A stretch of 64,000 nucleotides of DNA from the NCBI GenBank assembly GCA_050305935.1, contig JBNLGG010000003.1:62001-126000 (forward strand). The letters are read 5' to 3'. Each line of letters begins with the position of its first letter. Positions within the stretch are counted from its first letter, which is position 1. The position numbers were made by a program, and so were the translations under genes. This DNA comes from CAJXNP01 sp050305935. Lineage in GTDB: Bacteria; Bacteroidota; Bacteroidia; Cytophagales; Cyclobacteriaceae. The notes below the pieces were generated by a model that saw only the letters and a program-made list of their open reading frames with translations, was not told where the DNA came from and did not search any database. Below are positions 33,660-41,564 of the stretch, in pieces.

Positions 33660-34258
33660 TTCATGTACATGATTTATATGAAGCGGTATAAAACAATACT
33701 TCGCTTGCCTTTATACCCTAAATTAAATTAACATTAATTCATGAAATCTAAAAGGAAATGCACTAATAAGGTGGGCGCTATAACGTACTTTTTCTATAGA
33801 TTGTTTCCGCGAAATCAGGAGTCAAAAATCCACGATATCGGCAAGGAATGTTATATTTCTTTGTCGATTCTATATTTATTTTTTTCCTGAAAAACACTTG
33901 TATTTATTCCCAAAAAAAATTCTGTAAAATCAATAAAGAAGGGGTGAAATGACTTGATAATTTATCAATTATTTGTTAAACTCTTATTACAATTCTAATA
34001 ATCTTTTGTATTGTAATTATACAGCGAATTATGAGAATTAACCTTTCAAGTAGGGCCACAGTTTAAAAGTAAACTTCATGTGATGGGTAAATAGCGAGCG
34101 TGTTACATACTGTTTTTGTTTGGAAATTATTTGATGCTGAATAAATATAATTAGGACAGTAGTATCGAGGATGAGCGAGTAGATTATTAAGATTCGCAAC
34201 TTCTTAATAATCTATGCATGTCTAATTATCATCGACTTATTATCAATTTAATCAAAGC
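33660..34258. other. Divergent promoter region between wzc and the initiating transferase
   Basis: About 600 bp, very A+T-rich, with no gene. It contains a perfect 7+1+7 palindrome ttgataatttatcaa (33954-33968) and a long perfect inverted repeat at 34180-34214. As the only large divergent gap inside the EPS region it is the likely control point for both arms. Confidence 0.7.
34180..34214. promoter_or_regulatory. 13-bp perfect inverted repeat before the EPS initiating transferase
   Basis: tagattattaaga and tcttaataatcta are exact reverse complements separated by nine bases. The right arm ends 44 bp before the start codon at 34259. It could be an operator for a dimeric regulator or, in the transcript, a leader hairpin. 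With no T-run and A+T-rich arms, a terminator is less likely. Confidence 0.55.
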
Positions 34259-35668
34259 ATGGGCTCGAAAAATAGGTTTATTATTATTTGGCTTATACTT
34301 TTTGAAATAGTTCTACTGAACTGTGTTTTATTACTATTGTTTTTCCCGAAAATCCTTTTAGTATCTCAGAGTGTAAATGGAAACTTTAATAATCTTTTCA
34401 ATCTTTTTCTCATCTATAATATTAGTTGGCACCTGATAATTTTTTACGTTCGTGACAAGGGGTTCTATTTCGATTCGGAATTTCACCAAGTTAAAAATTA
34501 CATCTTAGCATTCTTCTTCTTTGTTGGCTTTGCTTCAACCATTGTCATGATTTTCAAAGTTGAATACTACGGACGGGCAGAATTTCTTTCACCGATCTTA
34601 ATTTATTCCTTTTTAAACTTCCTGTTTCATAAATATTTATTAAGGTTTCTCCGCAATAGAAAAAATCCCAACTTAACTTCAAACACCATATTGATCGGAT
34701 CAAGAAAGGAAATTCCTAAACTCCTAAATTTAAAGGCTGATTTTAATAGTCACGGATACAACATTCTCGGTTATCTGAATCATAATCGTGTTGATCGTGC
34801 TTTTAAGGCAAACGGCACAAGTGGGGATATGGAAATACAAAGAAATATAGGGGAATTGTCTAATGTGCTGGATCGAAATAGGGTGGATGAAATATTTGTT
34901 ACATTAAATTCGCTAAAAAAGAAAGACATAAAATCAGTAATAAAAACAGCTGATAATTATGGAGTTCGGGTTAATCTGTTGACGGAGAAACCAAGCTATA
35001 TTCATGTAAAATTCGGTACCAGGATGTTTGCAGATCTGGCAGTTTACCAGCTTAGGCAGTCTCCACTTGATGATTTTAATAGCATGGTATTGAAAAGGTT
35101 GTTTGATGTTTGTTTCTCATTATTTGTACTCGCCCTATTATCACCCTTGTTTTTACTTATTTCCGCACTGATTTATTTAGAAAATAAAGGTCCGATTTTG
35201 TATAAACCACTTAGGAAAGGGGAAGCAGATGGAACATTTGAGTGCTATAAATTCAGGACAATGTATGAATGTGACAATCCAATCAACGGAACAAAATCTA
35301 CTATCAAAAATGATCCGCGAATAACTCGAATTGGTAAATTCTTGAGAAAGGCAGACCTTGACGAACTTCCACAATTTTTCAATGTGTTGAAAGGTGATAT
35401 GAGTGTAGTAGGGCCGAGGCCACATAGGATTCATTTGCAAGACGACTTCAGAAAAATAGTAAATGACTATATGGTGAGAAGCTATGTGAAACCCGGAATA
35501 ACAGGATGGGCGCAGGTAAACGGATGGAGAGGACCAACAGAAACTGACTATCAGAAAAAACAGCGTGTGAAGTATGATTTGTGGTACATAGAAAACTGGG
35601 ATTTTTGGCTTGATATTAAAATAATACTAATGACAATTTTTGGAAATCATCACAAAAAGGCTTTTTAA
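34259..35668 (+). CDS. Polyprenyl-phosphate sugar-1-phosphate transferase (WcaJ/WbaP type)
   Basis: This 469-residue enzyme starts repeat-unit synthesis by moving a sugar-1-phosphate from a nucleotide sugar to undecaprenyl phosphate. The N-terminal third has about four membrane helices, then a Rossmann-like domain (TILIGSRKEIPKLLNLKADF). The catalytic bacterial-sugar-transferase domain starts after a re-entrant helix (KRLFDVCFSLFVLALLSPLF). Conserved blocks are YKFRTMY, DPRITRIGKFLRKADLDELPQ with the Asp-Glu pair, GDMSVVGPRP and KPGITGWAQVNGWRG. Glucose-1-phosphate is the commonest substrate of this type. It follows a divergent region with a long palindrome and is transcribed away from wzc. 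Confidence 0.94.
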   Translation: MGSKNRFIIIWLILFEIVLLNCVLLLLFFPKILLVSQSVNGNFNNLFNLFLIYNISWHLIIFYVRDKGFYFDSEFHQVKNYILAFFFFVGFASTIVMIFKVEYYGRAEFLSPILIYSFLNFLFHKYLLRFLRNRKNPNLTSNTILIGSRKEIPKLLNLKADFNSHGYNILGYLNHNRVDRAFKANGTSGDMEIQRNIGELSNVLDRNRVDEIFVTLNSLKKKDIKSVIKTADNYGVRVNLLTEKPSYIHVKFGTRMFADLAVYQLRQSPLDDFNSMVLKRLFDVCFSLFVLALLSPLFLLISALIYLENKGPILYKPLRKGEADGTFECYKFRTMYECDNPINGTKSTIKNDPRITRIGKFLRKADLDELPQFFNVLKGDMSVVGPRPHRIHLQDDFRKIVNDYMVRSYVKPGITGWAQVNGWRGPTETDYQKKQRVKYDLWYIENWDFWLDIKIILMTIFGNHHKKAF

Positions 35669-35685
35669 TAAAACAATGGATATTT

Positions 35686-36450
35686 TTACCATAGATCCAG
35701 ATGATCAATGCCATTTACATATTTAGAATTTTTTGTCATCCTAAATGGAAAATGATTGCTTATCAGATTAAATTCTGTGTCGTATTTTATTTCATATTTC
35801 AGCTCCATAATTACATTGCTGATATCTGATACTTTCCTCAAAAAGTAATTCTGGTATTTAGTTATTCTCGTATAGCTTATTTGACTATCCAGGGTTAGCC
35901 GAAATCTGCGGTCAGCCGATAAAAAGTATTTGCGATAATATAGGTTTAAAAGTGAGGGGGAATAATGCCTGAGAGTTTCTTTTATCCTATCAGGAATTAC
36001 AGATTTGTTTATTATTACATCAATTTTTTTGGATGAAAAGGTTTCATCCAGGGTAAAGGGAACAAGAGGAAAAAGCTTTTTTGCCCCGGTGACGCCTTTT
36101 TTGATCTTAATTTCAAGCACCGGATTTTCGATGTGACCAAATTGCTGTCCATACCATCTGATGCGATATTTATTTCGATTCATTGCGCCTATTAAATTTT
36201 CACTGTAATCCTGATATCTTATGGTATCAAAATAAATATTGTTTACATATCTGGCAGGAAATGGCTGCGTAAATAATGCCGGGTGACTGCGTACATAATT
36301 TTCTACAGCATGTATATCTACATCAGAAATGGCATATTTACGCTCATTTCTATATACTAAATTGGCACCATCATTTTGTTCAATAACGTCGTGCTCTGAC
36401 TGTACTGAAACATCTAATTCATCTACTGCTTTTTCCGTATTGGACGCCAT
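35686..36450 (-). CDS. VTC-domain polyphosphate polymerase-type protein (module copy 2)
   Basis: This 254-residue paralogue of the protein at 24276-24992 keeps all tunnel landmarks: YRNERKYAIS, NKYRIRWYGQ, PVLEIKIKKG, YYRKYFLS with FRLTLDSQ, VIMELKYE and KNSKYVNGIDH. It has an extra acidic N-terminal stretch of about 30 residues. Its start lies inside the end of the CotH gene (32-bp overlap), again showing translational coupling. Gene order matches copy 1 exactly (DUF4956, CotH, VTC), but the whole module is on the other strand and about 11 kb away. The two modules therefore arose by duplication or separate acquisition of one unit. Confidence 0.85.
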   Translation of the reverse strand: MASNTEKAVDELDVSVQSEHDVIEQNDGANLVYRNERKYAISDVDIHAVENYVRSHPALFTQPFPARYVNNIYFDTIRYQDYSENLIGAMNRNKYRIRWYGQQFGHIENPVLEIKIKKGVTGAKKLFPLVPFTLDETFSSKKIDVIINKSVIPDRIKETLRHYSPSLLNLYYRKYFLSADRRFRLTLDSQISYTRITKYQNYFLRKVSDISNVIMELKYEIKYDTEFNLISNHFPFRMTKNSKYVNGIDHLDLW

Positions 36451-39010
36451 ATAATAAATCTTTTACGTTATCTCTCACTAATAAATACTCTTTGCCATCC
36501 AGAATTAATTTGGAATTTTTTTCTATTAAGTAAGGGATTTCCGATTCCGTAATCTTCACTCTATCCGCTGACGCTTGACCCGGCCCAAATTCTGACTTTT
36601 TCTGAAAAAGAGTAATGCCAATTCTGCAGTTCAAAAGGGTCGCGTCAGATACTTTTACATTTGACTGGTCTTTACTGGTAATTCCTATTTCTGCATCTCG
36701 CATTTCCACCCATCTTGCTGATAAACGACTATTCTCTCCCGCGCTGAGCCCTTTGTCACCAATTTCTTTCATAAATACATGTGAAATTTCTATATCCGTT
36801 CCTGAAACATCTATACCATCATTGCCCACGTTGATAAATGAGGAATTTGAAATAGTTCCTTTTGTGAAGTCACAATCCAGAGCATCAGCAAGTACATCTT
36901 TGAATTGACATTGATTTAAAGTAAAATCAGATCGGATTATATTGAGATAGTCGTCACCTTTTTGGTTATGGAAAAACATGCAATTTGATAAATCAACTGG
37001 AGATTCATAAAAGGTAACGGCGCTTGTAAGGTGCCAACCTTCCTCCTGAGGACTTGATAAATAATCGAAGGTCGTAAAAGTCAATCGGGAGGTCTTCTCA
37101 GCTCGTAGTACTAATATACCCTGACCTGTTGTATCAGAAGAATGCAAAAAAATGGGTTGCTCTTTAGTGCCCAGACTATACAATGGTGAATAAGTAACAA
37201 TTCTAGCTCCTTGAATGAAGTCAATTTTGGCTCCTGGCTCTATGATTAAATTTTTTTCAGCTGGGATGATCAGGTTTCTATTTAATGTCCAATTACCTGC
37301 AGGTATTATAATTTCATCCTTATCATTTTCTATTATAAAATTAAAGGTATTATAATTGGCATTGTTTGCCACAGGATTTCCAGTGTGTTCCAATCGTTCT
37401 TCATAAGGCCAGGGAAATACAATTGCACTTTTTTCATCAGACACCATGCCTAAAATATTATAATGGATCTTTATTTCGCTGATAAGGCTGTCATCCCATT
37501 TTTGGTTTAAAGGGATTTTAAAGTCTAGAAGTTGCGGCTGGCTGTTTAAGCTTCGATCGATAATTACTGTATTTTCCGGGTATAGTTTAATTGAATCGCG
37601 CAAGCTTAGGTAAAAGATTTCCAACGGCAATACCTGATGGTTTTTCAGGTAAATATTGAGTCGGTCAGGCTCTATTTTATTTACATAAGCAGAAAGAAGG
37701 CTGATGTCAGAATATAGTGTAGAATGTATGTATTGCTGACTTTCATAAAGGATATGGGTTGGTAATTCATAAAATGGCCAATTGTTGTAAACCTTGGTAA
37801 GAAGAGCATTTAATTTTTCACCATTCTGTTTTAATAACCGGTCCAGTACTTCTGGGTCAGATAATCTTTCAAGTTCCTTCAGGTAAAAGGTTTTAAATTC
37901 GAGGTTGTTGTAGATTTTATTGAGGACGGTATCGCGTTTTATATCGTAATGCAATGTGGCAATTTTGGGTTCCTGAAGAAAAAGTACTGGATTTTCAGGA
38001 GTGTGAAAAGTTAAGAAACCCCACTCTCTTGCGATAGGCTCTGCGCGGCAGGTGACTGGATTGAAATAAAAACGTAAATTGTCCCTATACAGGGCATGTC
38101 TATTATTCATAAGATCAGTAATGGCAAATAATGTTGCCATCTTTTCAAGGTCAAAAAATTTACCAGCTTCGAGTTTTCCAGACATCACATCCTGCCACAT
38201 ACGTCGAAGAAGTAAAAGCTGAGCTTTCTTATCTGAGTCTGCCATCAATTTACCCTCCTGATATGGCTGCACTTCTTTTTCCAATTTGAAAATTATCCCT
38301 TCACGCAATCGATTATTTTCAACCAAATATTTGTCAAAGCGTTCTTCAAGGTAAAATATCCCCATGGATTTTCCATTGATAGCCACTCTCGCAAAATCTA
38401 CCCTCAATCCCATCAGTCCCCGATCTTTCATCAATTCCATGGCGAGCCAGTCAGTCAGGTAGCCACGGGTGTACGGTAGCAACAAGCCAAATCTTTTCAT
38501 GCCATTAACTGTATCACCACCTTTTAATTTCACTTCAAAAGACCACTTGGATGGATCGGTAACATGTATCAACATCATTCCGGTCAGTGAAATTTTAACA
38601 TTCTTTTTAATTCCATTGTACGTCAAAGTGGCGGGGAATTCTTCTTCTTTTATTTCTTCTGAGATAATGCCTTCCTGCAATGCTTTCTCGCGGAGGTATT
38701 GAAGACGTGAAAGATGTTTGAATTTTATGTCGATTTCGATTTTGTCGAAATTGGAAAACTTTCCTTTAGCATAGTTGCTTAAAAATGAAAAATCGAGATC
38801 TGCTATTCTTAATAGTGCATGCTTATAATATTTGGTTTCTCCTGTTTTCTTTAGGTATGCCCCATACCCTAGTATTCCAAAAAATAAAATAATCACTAAA
38901 AACAACCCTCCGATTAGCAGCATGCCTTTTACAAATGCTTTACGTTTCCTGAAAAGGTCACGTGTATGCTCTCGTAAATAAGATTTGTTCTCTTTCTGCT
39001 TTATTTTCAT
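36419..39010 (-). CDS. CotH kinase-like protein with C-terminal beta-helix (module copy 2)
   Basis: This 863-residue paralogue of the copy 1 protein has an N-terminal membrane helix (about residues 25-52), a kinase-like domain with INGKSMGIFYLEERFD and FAITDLMNNRHALYRDNLRFYFNP, and a C-terminal beta-helix. The helix keeps KGDDYLNI, ADALDCDF, GNDGIDVSG and GDKGLSAGENS. Where family members usually have PWDxD it has PIAREWGF, so even the glutamate of copies 1 and 3 is lost. The last residues LLYGVQYGKSS match copy 1 (LYGNQYGKSS), a shared tail of unknown purpose. The gap to the DUF4956 gene is only 3 bp. Confidence 0.8.
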   Translation of the reverse strand: MKIKQKENKSYLREHTRDLFRKRKAFVKGMLLIGGLFLVIILFFGILGYGAYLKKTGETKYYKHALLRIADLDFSFLSNYAKGKFSNFDKIEIDIKFKHLSRLQYLREKALQEGIISEEIKEEEFPATLTYNGIKKNVKISLTGMMLIHVTDPSKWSFEVKLKGGDTVNGMKRFGLLLPYTRGYLTDWLAMELMKDRGLMGLRVDFARVAINGKSMGIFYLEERFDKYLVENNRLREGIIFKLEKEVQPYQEGKLMADSDKKAQLLLLRRMWQDVMSGKLEAGKFFDLEKMATLFAITDLMNNRHALYRDNLRFYFNPVTCRAEPIAREWGFLTFHTPENPVLFLQEPKIATLHYDIKRDTVLNKIYNNLEFKTFYLKELERLSDPEVLDRLLKQNGEKLNALLTKVYNNWPFYELPTHILYESQQYIHSTLYSDISLLSAYVNKIEPDRLNIYLKNHQVLPLEIFYLSLRDSIKLYPENTVIIDRSLNSQPQLLDFKIPLNQKWDDSLISEIKIHYNILGMVSDEKSAIVFPWPYEERLEHTGNPVANNANYNTFNFIIENDKDEIIIPAGNWTLNRNLIIPAEKNLIIEPGAKIDFIQGARIVTYSPLYSLGTKEQPIFLHSSDTTGQGILVLRAEKTSRLTFTTFDYLSSPQEEGWHLTSAVTFYESPVDLSNCMFFHNQKGDDYLNIIRSDFTLNQCQFKDVLADALDCDFTKGTISNSSFINVGNDGIDVSGTDIEISHVFMKEIGDKGLSAGENSRLSARWVEMRDAEIGITSKDQSNVKVSDATLLNCRIGITLFQKKSEFGPGQASADRVKITESEIPYLIEKNSKLILDGKEYLLVRDNVKDLLYGVQYGKSSR

Positions 39011-39013
39011 TCC

Positions 39014-39691
39014 TCAAAATGAGCCTTTATTATCCAGGAAATTGATTTGAATTGAGTCATCCAGTTCGTACAAGGCCTTTCGTACATTACTTAGAGTTTT
39101 AAAATCTTTGAATTCTACAAGGAAAGAGGCCTCCATAAATTTCTTGTTCTCATCCAAACGCTTTAATTCAACATCCTCGCAAAAGGAAGATATCGATTCG
39201 ATAATACTATTAATGTTAATCGGCTTTTCGGTGGATACAGTAAAATTGAGATTTTTGTAAGTATCACTAGCTTTAAAGTAATTTTTAAGGGCAATGACAC
39301 CTATTAAAAATATAAAACCAATGAAAGTTGCCAGACGTTGGTTGGCGCCAAAACCTAAGCCTATGGCAATAGTAAGAAATATATAGGCCAGCTCCTCCGG
39401 CTCTTTAATTGCAGCCCTAAAACGAACAATAGAAAGTGCACCAACAAGGCCAAGAGACAAAGCCAATGACGATTTTACGATAGTAATAATAATCATCGTT
39501 GTCACGGCGATTAACTCAAAGTTGGAGGCAAATAATTTTTTGTTGGAAAAGGAGCTCCCATAACGGGTATAAATACGACCTAATATATAGGCAAAAATGG
39601 CAGTAAAAATGAGGTTGATAACAAATTCAATAGGAGAAATTTGAGGAACTTGATTGGCAAGAAACTCTTCAAAAGTTTGATTTTCGTTCAT
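39014..39691 (-). CDS. DUF4956 membrane protein (module copy 2)
   Basis: This 225-residue paralogue of 21012-21692 starts MNENQTFEEFLANQVPQISP, has about four membrane helices and carries the family hallmark SSLALSLGLVGALSIVRFRAAIKEPEELAYIFL. A cytosolic alpha/beta tail follows (INSIIESISSFCEDVELKRLDE) and ends LDNKGSF, nearly the same as copy 1 (LDNKGLL). It is the first gene of the leftward module. The strong conservation of the RFRAAIKEPEE loop between two otherwise diverged copies suggests a functional site facing the cytosol, perhaps where phosphate or the VTC protein binds; this is inference. Confidence 0.85.
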   Translation of the reverse strand: MNENQTFEEFLANQVPQISPIEFVINLIFTAIFAYILGRIYTRYGSSFSNKKLFASNFELIAVTTMIIITIVKSSLALSLGLVGALSIVRFRAAIKEPEELAYIFLTIAIGLGFGANQRLATFIGFIFLIGVIALKNYFKASDTYKNLNFTVSTEKPININSIIESISSFCEDVELKRLDENKKFMEASFLVEFKDFKTLSNVRKALYELDDSIQINFLDNKGSF

Positions 39692-40013
39692 GATATTTGG
39701 GATTTAAAATACCTATATAAATTCATCTATGGTGATACACTCAACTTTTTGATGATCCAGATTAATTCGACTGACGGTATAGCAGTAATTTAGAGATAGA
39801 TGCCATAAACTGAACCATTACTTTGTGTTAGATTATCATCTTAACCTTGCCCCGTTTTGACCCTAAATAATTTAATGATTATCACAATGATACACTAATT
39901 TTAGAATGGAAATTTTTGCTTTGACAACAGTTAATTTACACCGGTTAAAAATACCCTTTACCCAAATAATTGTTTAAATTGAGTAAGTAGGCTAGTGGCT
40001 AAAATAAATTGGA
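39692..40013. other. Intergenic region, divergent
   Basis: These 322 bp separate the leftward DUF4956-2 gene from the rightward lipoprotein gene. The region is A+T-rich. I see no repeat, RNA gene or strong hairpin in it; promoters for both directions are expected but not identified. Confidence 0.5.
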
Positions 40014-40442
40014 ATGGCGGCAAGCCATATTACCATGTTCTTTCTACGAGCGATAAATATTTGGGTGGTTTTATTCTTGGTCTTTACCTCTTGTGATAGA
40101 TTAAACTCAGGAGGAGACATCAAAGGTAGTTGGAAAGGAAGCTATCTTGATCATGAAGTTGAATTTGTATTTAGTAAGAATAATACTTGTTCCTTTCAGT
40201 ATTTTGATGAGCAATCCAATGAGTTTGAAAAAATTTCTGGTGTATACTCCATCGATTATTCGAAAGATCCAATACCACTATCAATCCAAAAGATTCCTCA
40301 ATTGAGTTATCAACTGCATACAATAGTCGAATTTGTAGATAAAGATTCCATTCGAATGGCTCCCTTTTCTCCCAAATGGAGATTACGACCTGTATCCTTC
40401 GAATACGGACAAATAAAATTGAGGCGAGAAACCTTGCAATAG
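40014..40442 (+). CDS. Small lipoprotein of unknown function
   Basis: A 142-residue protein with a signal peptide and a lipobox ending in cysteine 27 (LVFTSC), so it is exported and lipidated. The mature part is about 115 residues, probably a small beta-barrel: SWKGSYLDHEVEFVFSKNNTCSF and GVYSIDYSKDPIPLSI alternate like a lipocalin-type fold, seen in many Bacteroidota lipoproteins. ATG 40035 (MFFLRAINIW) is an alternative start with a more usual signal peptide. It precedes the polysaccharide lyase gene by 95 bp in the same direction and sits inside the EPS locus. No specific role is assignable. Confidence 0.7.
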   Translation: MAASHITMFFLRAINIWVVLFLVFTSCDRLNSGGDIKGSWKGSYLDHEVEFVFSKNNTCSFQYFDEQSNEFEKISGVYSIDYSKDPIPLSIQKIPQLSYQLHTIVEFVDKDSIRMAPFSPKWRLRPVSFEYGQIKLRRETLQ

Positions 40443-40537
40443 ATTTAATGGAACATTAAAAATTCTTCTGTTCATTATGCATTGAAGTAAATATGTGGAT
40501 TGAAATTCAATTTTAATTCAGTTACGAATAATTGACG

Positions 40538-41524
40538 ATGAGGCCCTTTTCACTTATCATGATTTGTGTATTAATTTATTCATGTTTGGGAAAACATGGT
40601 GATAATAGAACTGATGAATCTTTTTTAACAGAGGACTCATTAAAAGGAAAATTAACGGATACACAAGGAGCCAATTCCGGAGATTGCATTACTAAAGGAG
40701 GTAGAGCAGGAGATATGGGACTTAAAAGTTGGTGCTGGTCAGAATTGCAAGTGCCCGAATGGGATGGTAATGAAAATGAATTTTACTTATACAAGGATCA
40801 GATTAAAGTAAGCAATGGTGATCGATGGTATGTGAAACAATTGACGATCGATAGCGGAAAACTAAAATTTAATTTAAATCCAATTACGCCTCCAATTGGG
40901 ACCAATGTGGATGGAGGTTATAATTATAGAGTAGAAATCACGACAGTGCCTTGGGATATTAAGCATCCATTGGGTACAGAAGAATGGTTTGGTTGGAATT
41001 ATACTTTTGAAAAGGGCTATGTAATTGATAAGGTAAATAAATGGGTGTTTTTTCAAGTTCATAATGGTGTGATAGGTGAATCACCACAGATTTCATTGAC
41101 TATTTCAGATTCTACCAGTAGCCATGCCGGATATGTGGCAGGAAAAGTGATGGTAATAAACAATGGAAACAATCAAGACTATCAGGATACGGGTGTTCTT
41201 CCCATTGCTGGACAATCATTGAAAATTGTAGTGCATGTCATTTGGGGAACGGAGGTCGATGGGCTTTTGCAGGTATGGATCGATGATGTGCCAGTATATG
41301 ATAAACAGGTTTCTACTGTTTATCCACAATATCCCTGGGGTGGAAATGCAAAATGGGGTATTTACCATCCACGCTGGAGGAATAAGGAAGATGTTCAAAA
41401 ATCGCTGGACCAGGGAATTACCCATGTACCTACATCTATTGGTTCTCTAAGGATACTTACCAGATATCCGGATCATCCGGATTACGGAAAAGATGCATAT
41501 GATTTGGTGCAACCCAGGATTTAG
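40538..41524 (+). CDS. Exported polysaccharide lyase (heparin lyase I-like fold)
   Basis: This 328-residue lipoprotein resembles the 'Polysacc_lyase' (heparin-lyase-I-like beta-jelly-roll) family. The lipobox is LIYSC near residue 16. The motif YRVEITTVPWDIKHPLGTEEWFGWNYTFEKGY holds the conserved R-x-E and W-x-GW features, and FFQVHNGVIGESPQISL and WGIYHPRWRNKE complete the pattern. In EPS loci such lyases trim or release the polymer, as alginate lyase does in alginate clusters, and cleave uronate-containing glycans by beta-elimination. This hints at a uronic acid in the product. ATG 40538 is used rather than an in-frame TTG two codons earlier. Confidence 0.75.
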   Translation: MRPFSLIMICVLIYSCLGKHGDNRTDESFLTEDSLKGKLTDTQGANSGDCITKGGRAGDMGLKSWCWSELQVPEWDGNENEFYLYKDQIKVSNGDRWYVKQLTIDSGKLKFNLNPITPPIGTNVDGGYNYRVEITTVPWDIKHPLGTEEWFGWNYTFEKGYVIDKVNKWVFFQVHNGVIGESPQISLTISDSTSSHAGYVAGKVMVINNGNNQDYQDTGVLPIAGQSLKIVVHVIWGTEVDGLLQVWIDDVPVYDKQVSTVYPQYPWGGNAKWGIYHPRWRNKEDVQKSLDQGITHVPTSIGSLRILTRYPDHPDYGKDAYDLVQPRI

Positions 41525-41564
41525 TAAAAACAAAGTAATGGAAGCAAAGATGTTCCTGAAAAAC

